A DNA stretch of 24,006 nt from Methylococcaceae bacterium (GTDB lineage Bacteria > Pseudomonadota > Gammaproteobacteria > Methylococcales > Methylomonadaceae): assembly GCA_005779525.1 (NCBI GenBank), contig SXIZ01000307.1, positions 1 to 24,006 of the forward strand, given 5' to 3'. The translations under genes and the position numbers were made by a program. Shown here one piece after another: positions 15,549 to 22,787 of this stretch (position 1 is its first letter; the number at the start of each line of letters is the position of its first letter). A model generated the notes under the pieces. That model had not been told where the DNA came from, searched no databases, and saw only the letters and a list, made by a program, of their open reading frames with translations.

Positions 15549-16937
15549 ATGTCATTTAGTATTGCCGAACTTATTGCTCAACACAGTACCGATAAATTCG
15601 ATTTACACGAACAATATCTTAACAACCAAATGGTGCGGGTATTAAAAACCATTGGGTATGATCGCCATTACGCCAGAGCGGTTGGGCAGTATTTGTACGA
15701 TCAAGAAGGCACCGAATATTTAGATTTACTCAGTGGTTTCGGGGTGTTCGCGATCGGTCGAAATCATCCGACCGTGGTCAAAGCCCTGACTGAAACCCTG
15801 ACATTAGAATTGCCGAATCTAGTGCAATTGGATGTGGCAATCTTAAGCGGTTTGTTGGCTAAAGAAATCCTACAAACGACCCCGGATAATCTGACTAAAA
15901 TGTTTTTCTGCAGCTCCGGCACAGAAGCCGTGGAAGCGGCAATTAAATTTGCACGTTATACGACTAAACGCGAAAAAATCGTCTTCTGTGAACATGGTTA
16001 TCATGGCTTAACCATGGGGGCCTTATCCCTCAACGGAGAAGAAATTTTCCGCGAAGGCTTTGGACCCTTGCTACCCGGCTGCTCGGCAGTCCCCTTTAAT
16101 GACTTAGTCGCCCTAGAAGAGGCTTTAAGCAATAAAGATGTGGCTGCCTTTATCGTCGAGCCTGTTCAAGGTAAAGGCGTTAATCTGCCCGATGACAATT
16201 ACCTTCCCGAAGTCGAACGCTTATGTAAAAAATACGGCACCTTATTCGTGGCCGACGAAGTTCAAACCGGAATTGGGCGTACTGGTAAATTCTGGGCCAT
16301 TGAACATTGGGGCGTTAAACCAGATATGATTTGTATGGCTAAAGCCTTATCCGGTGGTTTTGTGCCAGTCGGTGGCGTGGCCATGACCACTAAAATCATG
16401 GATACCGTATTCAACCGTATGGATAGAGCGGTCGTGCATGGCTCGACGTTCTCCAAAAACAATATGGCCATGGCCGCAGGCTTGGCTACTTTGGAAGTCA
16501 TTAAAGCCGAAAAACTGGTCGAAAACAGCGCCGCCGTGGGTACTGATATTATCAATACTCTCAACGCTATGAGCAGTCAGTACGAATTTTTAAAAGAAGC
16601 ACGTGGTAAAGGCATGATGATTGCCATTGAATTTCAATCACCCAAAAGCCTGAGCTTAAAAGCGGCGTGGGCGATGCTGGAAGCCGCCAACAAAGGTTTG
16701 TTCTGTCAAATGATCACCATTCCCTTATTCAAAGAACGGCATATCCTGACCCAAGTGGCTGGTCATGGAATGAATGTCGTCAAACTGTTACCGCCCTTAA
16801 ACCTGAATCAAAAGGATCGTGATAACATAATCAGTTCATTTGATAAAACCATAGCAGATACGCATCAGATCCCCGGCTCAATTTGGGATTTGGGGAAAAA
16901 TCTTGCAAGTCATGCACTGAAAAGCAAAAAAAGCTAA
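15549..16937 (+). CDS. hpnO: hopanoid aminotransferase HpnO
   Basis: Class III PLP-dependent aminotransferase proposed to convert the ribosyl-derived C5 side chain to aminobacteriohopanetriol; hpnO deletion removes this product in studied bacteria. Visible in the 462 residues: CSSGTEAVEAAIKFAR (121-136), the cofactor-stacking region HGYHGLTMGALSL, VADEVQTGIGRTG (234-246) with Asp236, and the Schiff-base lysine Lys265 in MAKALSGGFVPVGG. By motif alone it could be an ornithine or acetylornithine aminotransferase, but its place in the hopanoid operon makes HpnO the best call. The ATG has GAGGT five bases upstream and lies 14 bases after hpnN. Confidence 0.92.
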   Translation: MSFSIAELIAQHSTDKFDLHEQYLNNQMVRVLKTIGYDRHYARAVGQYLYDQEGTEYLDLLSGFGVFAIGRNHPTVVKALTETLTLELPNLVQLDVAILSGLLAKEILQTTPDNLTKMFFCSSGTEAVEAAIKFARYTTKREKIVFCEHGYHGLTMGALSLNGEEIFREGFGPLLPGCSAVPFNDLVALEEALSNKDVAAFIVEPVQGKGVNLPDDNYLPEVERLCKKYGTLFVADEVQTGIGRTGKFWAIEHWGVKPDMICMAKALSGGFVPVGGVAMTTKIMDTVFNRMDRAVVHGSTFSKNNMAMAAGLATLEVIKAEKLVENSAAVGTDIINTLNAMSSQYEFLKEARGKGMMIAIEFQSPKSLSLKAAWAMLEAANKGLFCQMITIPLFKERHILTQVAGHGMNVVKLLPPLNLNQKDRDNIISSFDKTIADTHQIPGSIWDLGKNLASHALKSKKS

Positions 16938-16943
16938 GCACAC

Positions 16944-16974
16944 AGGCGACTTTGCCACTCTATAACGTTCGCCT
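16944..16974. repeat. 6-bp inverted repeat between hpnO and dxs
   Basis: AGGCGA (16944-16949) and TCGCCT (16969-16974) enclose a 19-base loop containing TATAAC. No T-run follows. It could be a weak attenuator or only chance; a partial stop here would separate dxs expression from the hpn genes. Confidence 0.25.
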
Positions 16975-16998
16975 AGAACTCTTACTTGTACTTAAACT

Positions 16999-18861
16999 AT
17001 GAATACATTAAGCAATTACCCCATTTTAAAAAATATCAACACTCCCGCTGACGTTCGTAAGCTTGCCAAAGAGCAACTCAAACCGTTAGCCAAGGAGCTG
17101 CGGGAATTTTTAACACATACGGTAAGTATCTCAGGCGGACATTTTGCTGCTGGTTTAGGAACAGTAGAGTTAACCGTAGCCCTGCATTATGTGTTTGATA
17201 CTCCTCAAGATCAATTAGTCTGGGATGTGGGACATCAAGCCTACCCGCATAAAATCTTAACCGGGCGGAAAGAGCGTATGACTACCATTCGTAGTAAAGA
17301 TGGCGTGTCTGCTTTTCCTAGCCGTGCGGAAAGTGAATACGATGCTTTTGGGGTAGGTCACTCCAGTACTTCTATCAGTGCGGCATTAGGCATGGCGATT
17401 GCCTCGGCGCTCAAAGGCGAAGATAAACAAATGGTCGCAATTATCGGCGACGGCAGCATTACTGGCGGTATGGCATATGAAGCAATGAACCATGCAGGGG
17501 CTATCGATGCTAATTTGTTAGTCATCCTCAACGATAATGATATGTCGATCTCGCCGCCTGTTGGCGCGATGAGCAACTATCTGACCAAGGTACTCTCCAG
17601 CAAAATTTACTCTTCCGTACGGGAAGAAAGTAAAAAAGTACTCAGCAGAATGCCTAGCGTATGGGAATTAGCACGACGGACCGAAGAGCATATGAAGGGT
17701 ATGATTGTGCCTGGTACCTTGTTTGAGGAATTAGGCTTTAATTATATTGGCCCCATCGATGGTCATGACATTGAAATGCTGGTGTCTACCTTAGAAAATC
17801 TCAAAGCGATTAATGGCCCGCGCTTCTTACATATTGTGACCAAAAAAGGCAAAGGCTACGCCCCGGCGGAAAAAGACCCGCTCGCCTACCACGGTGTACC
17901 TGCATTTGATCCCAGTAAAGATTCACTCCCCAAATCGGCGCCTTCCCCCCATCCCACGTATACCGAAGTGTTTGGCGACTGGTTATGTGATATGGCTGCA
18001 CAAGACAAACGCCTGACGGGGATTACCCCTGCTATGCGTGAAGGTTCGGGTTTGGTGAAGTTCTCGGAACAATACCCTGATCGCTACTTTGACGTGGCCA
18101 TTGCCGAACAACATGCGGTCACATTAGCTGCGGGCCAAGCCTGTCAAGGCGCTAAACCCGTAGTGGCAATCTACTCTACCTTTTTACAACGTGGCTATGA
18201 TCAGTTAATCCATGATGTTGCCTTGCAAAATTTAGATGTGTTGTTCGCATTAGACCGTGCCGGACAAGTTGGCCCCGATGGCCCGACGCATGCGGGTAGT
18301 TTTGACTACAGTTATATGCGCTGTATTCCAAATATGCTGGTCATGGCGCCCGCCGACGAAAATGAATGCCGACAAATGCTGTACACGGGCTTTTTACATA
18401 AAGGTCCAGCATCCGTGCGCTATCCTCGTGGTAAAGGGCCAGGCGTAGCCATACAGAAAGAGATGACAGCGTTCCCTATCGGCAAAGCAGAAATTCGCCA
18501 TCATGGCAGTCGTATCGCTATCTTAGCGTGGGGCAGTATGGTTGCTCCGGCGTTGGACGCAGGCAAACGCTTAAATGCGACGGTAGTCAATATGCGTTTC
18601 GTCAAACCTATAGATCAAGACTTAATCCTTGAATTGGCGAAAACGCATGATACTTTTGTAACCATCGAAGAAAACGCGTTACCGGGTGGTGCGGGAAGTG
18701 CGGTTAACGAATTTCTTCACGCACAGCGCATTCTGATGCCAGTACTGAATATTGCGCTACCGGATGCCTTTATCGAACAAGGGACGCGCGAACAATTATT
18801 GGAAATTTGTGGTTTAGATGCGGACAGTATTCTGAAACGCATCCAAGAGTATTGTGCTTAA
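16999..18861 (+). CDS. dxs: 1-deoxy-D-xylulose-5-phosphate synthase
   Basis: First and often flux-controlling enzyme of the MEP pathway; it condenses pyruvate and glyceraldehyde 3-phosphate with thiamine diphosphate. The 620 residues cover all three transketolase-like domains. Motifs: GHQAYPHKILTGR (78-90), the ThDP/Mg site GDGSITGGMAYEAMNHAG (150-167) with NDNDMSISPPVGAMSNYL (178-195), GPIDGHD (251-257), the catalytic Glu370 in VAIAEQHAVTLAAG, and RYPRGKGPGV in the third domain. It follows hpnO after 61 bases on the same strand, so it is probably expressed with the hopanoid genes. It may be the only dxs or a second copy devoted to hopanoids. No ribosome site is clear before the ATG. Confidence 0.98.
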   Translation: MNTLSNYPILKNINTPADVRKLAKEQLKPLAKELREFLTHTVSISGGHFAAGLGTVELTVALHYVFDTPQDQLVWDVGHQAYPHKILTGRKERMTTIRSKDGVSAFPSRAESEYDAFGVGHSSTSISAALGMAIASALKGEDKQMVAIIGDGSITGGMAYEAMNHAGAIDANLLVILNDNDMSISPPVGAMSNYLTKVLSSKIYSSVREESKKVLSRMPSVWELARRTEEHMKGMIVPGTLFEELGFNYIGPIDGHDIEMLVSTLENLKAINGPRFLHIVTKKGKGYAPAEKDPLAYHGVPAFDPSKDSLPKSAPSPHPTYTEVFGDWLCDMAAQDKRLTGITPAMREGSGLVKFSEQYPDRYFDVAIAEQHAVTLAAGQACQGAKPVVAIYSTFLQRGYDQLIHDVALQNLDVLFALDRAGQVGPDGPTHAGSFDYSYMRCIPNMLVMAPADENECRQMLYTGFLHKGPASVRYPRGKGPGVAIQKEMTAFPIGKAEIRHHGSRIAILAWGSMVAPALDAGKRLNATVVNMRFVKPIDQDLILELAKTHDTFVTIEENALPGGAGSAVNEFLHAQRILMPVLNIALPDAFIEQGTREQLLEICGLDADSILKRIQEYCA

Positions 18862-18921
18862 ACAAAGTGATCTTACAATTTACGTCGTAACTTCAGTTAA
18901 TATTTAAATAACTAGCCTTAT

Positions 18922-19437
18922 ATGCAACGTTTAATAGATAAAATTCGTGACATACCTGATTTCCCCAAACCGGGCATACTTTTTAAAGATGTCACTCCTT
19001 TAGTCAAAGACCCAGCAACGCTTAGACTAGCTGTACATCAACTCATTCATCCGTTTTTAGGCCGAAATATCACGGTCGTGGCAGGGATGGAGGCACGTGG
19101 ATTTATTTTCGGCTCGCTTGTGGCTTGGGAACTTGGCGTAGGTTTTGTGCCCCTTAGAAAACCTGGCAAACTTCCCTATGAAGTCCACAGTGTTTCCTAC
19201 GATTTAGAGTATGGTTCGGCCAGATTAGAGGCGCATATCGATGCATTCGATGCAAATGATAAAGTTTTATTAATTGATGACTTGTTGGCTACGGGTGGTA
19301 CAGCCAAAGCCAGTTGCGAATTAATTGAGAAACTGGGTGCTGAAATTGTGGCTTGTGCCTTTGTGGTTGAACTAGATTTTTTGCACGGCAGACAGCAATT
19401 AGAGCACTATGAAGTCCACTCGCTGGTGCATTTTTAA
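18922..19437 (+). CDS. apt: adenine phosphoribosyltransferase
   Basis: Purine salvage enzyme that makes AMP from adenine and PRPP in the cytoplasm. The protein has 171 residues, the usual length. Signatures: RDIPDFPKPGILFKDVTPL (9-27), GMEARGFIFG (55-64), PLRKPGKLP (77-85) and the PRPP-binding loop VLLIDDLLATGGTA (115-128). It lies 60 bases after dxs on the same strand. Its position is suggestive: HpnG releases adenine from adenosylhopane, and Apt could recycle that adenine. This link is my inference; apt is also a general housekeeping gene. Confidence 0.97.
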   Translation: MQRLIDKIRDIPDFPKPGILFKDVTPLVKDPATLRLAVHQLIHPFLGRNITVVAGMEARGFIFGSLVAWELGVGFVPLRKPGKLPYEVHSVSYDLEYGSARLEAHIDAFDANDKVLLIDDLLATGGTAKASCELIEKLGAEIVACAFVVELDFLHGRQQLEHYEVHSLVHF

Positions 19438-19466
19438 CCGCACTCAGTCCACATTTGGAAAGACTT

Positions 19467-19499
19467 ATGCTTTAGAAGATTTAATCGCTTCTAAAGCAT
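19467..19499. terminator. perfect 12-bp hairpin between apt and the beta-barrel gene
   Basis: ATGCTTTAGAAG (19467-19478) and CTTCTAAAGCAT (19488-19499) are exact reverse complements around a nine-base loop. It lies 30 bases after apt and 62 bases from the end of the convergent barrel gene. This suits a terminator acting in both directions, but no T-run follows on either strand and the stem is AT-rich, so it may instead be an RNA-stability element or a binding site. Confidence 0.5.
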
Positions 19500-19561
19500 T
19501 AACAGCAGCAACTTAAGACATTCAACTTCATAGCCTGGGTTACCTAAGGGGGTATTCATGC

Positions 19562-20782
19562 TCAAAACGGATTACCCAAGATCTTATCCCAAGCATAATT
19601 AACATATAGATAAAATGTATTCCCGCTGGCGCTCACATTAGTGGCCGTATAATTTTGGGTACGATACCGATAACCTAAGACCACATCCGCTTGCCGATTA
19701 AAATTCCAAATCAACTTGGGTTCAACCCCATAGTAATCACGATTATAGGTGCTGGTCGCCGAACTCGTCGATGAATTTAAAGAGATCTCTGTGCGCAGTT
19801 GCGCTCTTAATTGTTCTGTCAACTTATGTTCGTAGTTGCCATTGAAGCTATCAGTTTCCAACACCACTCCCCCACCTGTTGGCGAGGTATTGCGTGCGTA
19901 ACTCAGATTTAAATTTGCGACTTCAAACTGCTTTTTCATGCCCACTGAAAACAGCGAACCTAAGGAACTGGATTTCGTTGCACTAGGGATATTCAGAAAG
20001 TTATAGAGTGCCTGCTGTTCAGGCGTTATAGCAAAGCCAAACTGACTCTCAGTTTCCCGGGCGCCGACCATAAAATTAAAACTCAGCGTTTCAGAATACA
20101 GGTAATCAGCCCCCACATTCGCGCTAAAGTTATCAATGGTAGTCGGCGCATCCACCAAGTCATAACGATAAGCGCCTAACGTTGCGAAATATTGCCAAGC
20201 CGGATTCCATTGATGAGAATAGGTCAAATCTACCGAATCAATCAAATAGCTACTCAGGTAGTTCGTACTATTTTTATCATAGCTAACATCTTGATGCGAA
20301 TATCCTGCCTTCAGACTTTGGGCCGCCGAGAGCGCATAAGTCCAATTCGGTGCGACGGTCAAACTTTGCCTACCAACCTGATTACCTAGGTTACCTGTAG
20401 TTAATAATTCACTGGTGAGTGAAGTATCGCGCACATAATCAATCTCGAGCCCCAATCGGTGTTTTTCAGTCCATAAATACTCCGAATTTAAGCCAAAATT
20501 AAAATTTTGGCGATCCAAATTACTTTGTCCCCAATATTCATATACATCTACCCCGGTTTTAATCCCGACGTTATACACTTCAGAGCGAATACCCGAATTT
20601 GCCGTTAATCCAGCAATAAAACCATAGGCATCTGCAGTATTGTTAGGCAGCAAACGAATATTATCATCAAATTCAGTTCGCACATTGGCACTGGGCTCCA
20701 CGTACCATTCACTGGCCTGAACTTGATTAATGCCTAAACTCAGCAAGAGTAGCAGTCCTGAACCAGGTTTAATCGCAAGCAT
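19562..20782 (-). CDS. outer-membrane beta-barrel protein, exopolysaccharide-associated type
   Basis: A 406-residue exported protein. The signal peptide (MLAIKPGSGLLLLLSLGINQ) probably ends after VQA. The mature part begins EWYVEPSANVRTEFDDNIRL, resembling putative outer-membrane barrel proteins of polysaccharide and PEP-CTERM/EpsL-like loci. Many alternating amphipathic strands rich in Tyr, Asn and Ser follow, and the chain ends with phenylalanine (LGNPF), as outer-membrane barrels do. It may be the outer-membrane pore or surface partner of the upstream Wza-like protein. The longer frame from 20818 is rejected: the ATG at 20782 has AGGAG eight bases upstream and begins the signal peptide properly. 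The gap to the upstream gene is 22 bases. Confidence 0.75.
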   Translation of the reverse strand: MLAIKPGSGLLLLLSLGINQVQASEWYVEPSANVRTEFDDNIRLLPNNTADAYGFIAGLTANSGIRSEVYNVGIKTGVDVYEYWGQSNLDRQNFNFGLNSEYLWTEKHRLGLEIDYVRDTSLTSELLTTGNLGNQVGRQSLTVAPNWTYALSAAQSLKAGYSHQDVSYDKNSTNYLSSYLIDSVDLTYSHQWNPAWQYFATLGAYRYDLVDAPTTIDNFSANVGADYLYSETLSFNFMVGARETESQFGFAITPEQQALYNFLNIPSATKSSSLGSLFSVGMKKQFEVANLNLSYARNTSPTGGGVVLETDSFNGNYEHKLTEQLRAQLRTEISLNSSTSSATSTYNRDYYGVEPKLIWNFNRQADVVLGYRYRTQNYTATNVSASGNTFYLYVNYAWDKILGNPF

Positions 20783-20804
20783 CAAGGTTACTCCTTTAAG
20801 ATTA

Positions 20805-21383
20805 CTAGGGAACGACAATCACATCACCCGATTGCAGAATGACGTTTTGTTTCAGTTGCTTACCATCCTCAATATCGGTGTATTTGAAAGGTAACACCAT
20901 TTGCGATCCACTAGCATCGCGGCGTAATACCTTAATATCATTGGTAGCGGCAAACGGAGTCATCCCTCCCGCCATAGCGAGTGCTTGCACGATATCAACA
21001 TAACTATTGGTCACATACTCACCTGGCTTAATGACCTTTCCCACGACATAGATTTTGTTACCCAACAATTTTAAAGCCGCCACGGTCACAACGGGATCAG
21101 GAATATATTTGACTAAACGTTCAACCAGATGTTTTTGGATCTGCTGCAGACTTAAGCCTTGGGCCTTAAAATCGCCTACTAAGGGAAATGATAATCCACC
21201 GTCAGGTCTAACCAAGACCTCTTTTTGTAAGCCCTCTTCTTTCCAAACTGTAATTTCCAAAACATCACCAGGCGCAACGGTATAGACCTTAGTATTACTC
21301 AGCTCCTTACTATCTTCAGCCTGTGCGTTCTGGAAGACCAAAGCAAATAAAATCAATAAACACCAGACACTAAAAAAGCGCAT
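20805..21383 (-). CDS. polysaccharide export protein, Wza/EpsA-like (PES and SLBB domains)
   Basis: A 192-residue periplasmic or outer-membrane-associated protein. The signal peptide ends in QNAQA with a probable cut before EDSKEL. The polysaccharide export domain spans about 32-105: YTVAPGDVLEITVWKE, LQKEVLVRPDGGLSFPLVGDFKAQG and YIPDPVVTVAAL. An SLBB-type domain follows (about 108-192): NKIYVVGKVIKPGEY, DIVQALAMAGGMTPFA and LQSGDVIVVP. Wza-family proteins form the outer-membrane channel or its periplasmic part for capsule and exopolysaccharide export. It is shorter than Wza and lacks an obvious lipobox, like EpsA-type forms. GGAG lies five bases before the ATG. The synthesis and chain-length genes expected beside it are absent from this window. 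Confidence 0.88.
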   Translation of the reverse strand: MRFFSVWCLLILFALVFQNAQAEDSKELSNTKVYTVAPGDVLEITVWKEEGLQKEVLVRPDGGLSFPLVGDFKAQGLSLQQIQKHLVERLVKYIPDPVVTVAALKLLGNKIYVVGKVIKPGEYVTNSYVDIVQALAMAGGMTPFAATNDIKVLRRDASGSQMVLPFKYTDIEDGKQLKQNVILQSGDVIVVP

Positions 21384-21533
21384 TTTGACTCCAAAAAAAA
21401 TCTTAAAAAAATATAAAATTAAACTCAGTGATTACACTAACAATCAATATAAGCATAAGCATAATAGAAAACTACGAAAAATTATACCCTTAACTAAACT
21501 TATGCCGATCAATTGCATGAAGATAGCTACTAA

Positions 21534-21846
21534 TATGCGTACCGCATTACCTATTTAAACCACTGGCGTAGCGCTAACCAAGCGGTCAATCTAGCTAAAG
21601 TGACGAGTAAGCTAAAAACTGATCGTGTGCGTGCTGCAGTGTCGCTATGCTTTCATATTCAGGACTAGAACTGCGATAAACCAATAGATGTAGTTACTCC
21701 ATTGATTAGCAGCAAACGGTTGGACTCATAAATACTTTGGTACTAATTTTGCTGAAGACACGATATTAGCGTGGGTACTTGCTAGCCCGCGAATTAACGT
21801 TAAGACTTGTCTAGATGGATTTCTGGCGGCTTGTTTTAAACTCTAA
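21534..21846 (+). pseudogene. possible degraded gene fragment, family unknown
   Basis: Two open stretches read like protein. Frame one runs from 21534 to a TAG at 21666-21668 (includes KTDRVRAAVSL) and continues after it with NCDKPIDVVTPLISSKR. Shifting one frame gives a second stretch, 21706-21843, containing GWTHKYFGTNFAEDTILAWV and ending in a TAA. Neither stretch has a convincing start. One stop plus one frameshift would reconcile about 100 residues, as in a decaying gene. Open stretches of about 45 codons also occur by chance in this length of sequence, so the evidence is weak. I do not recognise the family. Confidence 0.2.
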
Positions 21847-21953
21847 TAATCTCAACCTGATAGTGTTAAGAAGAATTATATTTATAACTCTCTGTTATAT
21901 CTTGCTTAAATCTACTCTTTGATCGCGAATGCTTTTTCCTTAACCAAAAATAC

Positions 21954-22007
21954 GGCAAATCACACAACACTATGGCAAATCACACAACACTATGGCAAAT
22001 CACACAA
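21954..22007. repeat. 20-bp tandem repeat, 2.7 copies
   Basis: GGCAAATCACACAACACTAT occurs twice exactly (21954-21973, 21974-21993), followed by the first 14 bases of a third copy (21994-22007). The unit has no obvious palindrome. It may be a slippage product or a set of binding sites. Confidence 0.9.
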
Positions 22008-22270
22008 TTTTGTAATTTATGCCGCCTATGCCAAAACAGACTCTCCAAGGCAATCGAACTGGACTCATGCATAACTTTAAGCCCTAAAGCACAGCCACCT
22101 ATATATTCATGGATATTTATTGCGAATATAACTTTTTATGGCCTTGCACGAATATGTTTAGGAGCAAGCACCTCACATAACCAACTCAGAGAGCAACCGC
22201 TTTCCATATGACGATGAGGCTAACAGAAGATAGCAATTACGCACTATCCAAAGCTGACTGGGAATTTTAA

Positions 22271-22537
22271 ATGTCTGAATACACACTGAAATACATACAA
22301 GAGAAAAAAACCATGAAGACCAAAGCAGTCACCACTGAGTTATACCCCAAAATTAATGCGTCTGAAACCAAACCCAAAAAACCTAAGCTTCCCGATACCC
22401 GCTATTTTCAGGCGCATTTTGAGCATATGGAAACACAATTAGCCGAAACGATGCACAATCTTGATTTGTTACGCCAGCAAGTGAGTGAATTACATCTCGC
22501 CATTTCACAAATGAGAAACACTGCTAAAACCAATTGA
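22271..22537 (+). CDS. small charged protein with a C-terminal coiled coil
   Basis: An 88-residue protein I do not recognise. The first half is lysine-rich and likely disordered (KTKAVTTELYPKINASETKPKKPK). Residues about 46-80 form a strong heptad-like helix (HFEHMETQLAETMHNL, then DLLRQQVSELHLAISQM), suggesting oligomerisation. There is no signal peptide or membrane segment. The ATG at 22271 has GGGA seven bases upstream; a second ATG at 22313 would give a 74-residue protein and has only a weak site. It lies 250 bases before the large right-hand gene in the same direction. Absence of recognised homology and its isolated location keep the confidence moderate. Confidence 0.6.
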   Translation: MSEYTLKYIQEKKTMKTKAVTTELYPKINASETKPKKPKLPDTRYFQAHFEHMETQLAETMHNLDLLRQQVSELHLAISQMRNTAKTN

Positions 22538-22661
22538 CGCCAGCGTTATCAACTTTCTTTCAGTACATTGACGCACAACACGGCAGCCATTTTTAAAATG
22601 AATAACTTTTTTCCAGTGGGTAGTTAAACTGCATAGTCTGCCCCCTGTTGGCATGCTGCAA

Positions 22662-22691
22662 TTGACTTTCAGGGTACGTTCCACATTTAAA
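22662..22691 (+). promoter_or_regulatory. sigma-70 promoter candidate for the right-hand gene
   Basis: TTGACT (22662-22667; 5 of 6) and TTTAAA (22686-22691; 4 of 6) are 18 bases apart. Transcription would begin near 22698, about 90 bases before the ATG at 22788. The rest of the interval 22538-22787 shows nothing else I can support. Confidence 0.35.
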
Positions 22692-22787
22692 ATGCTAACT
22701 GCATTATATTTCCGTAGCAATACTAAAACAAAGTTCACATAAGCGCCTACACTCATTTATTATTAGCTTAATCATTGAGTCGGCGCG

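Larger units (their letters stand above)
21384..22270. other. long intergenic region with little coding potential
   Basis: About 890 bases of AT-rich DNA with no convincing intact gene. The left part must hold the promoter of the export pair; a perfect TATAAT reads leftward at 21486-21481, about 100 bases before the ATG, but I see no good -35. A possible gene remnant lies at 21534-21846 and a 20-base tandem repeat at 21954-22007. An open frame from 21972 to 22211 starts inside the repeat and has the look of a chance frame. Confidence 0.6.

Noticed and set aside
15549..16937. Reading the aminotransferase as an ornithine or acetylornithine aminotransferase
   Set aside because: The motifs are shared by the class, but its position 14 bases after hpnN and the presence of hpnH and hpnG make HpnO more likely.
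21972..22211. 79-residue open frame starting inside the tandem repeat
   Set aside because: The start is one of the repeat copies, there is no ribosome site, and the composition looks random.
22505..22756. 83-residue minus-strand frame between the coiled-coil gene and the right-hand gene
   Set aside because: It overlaps the end of the coiled-coil gene on the other strand, shows no domain-like pattern and covers the candidate promoter of the next gene.
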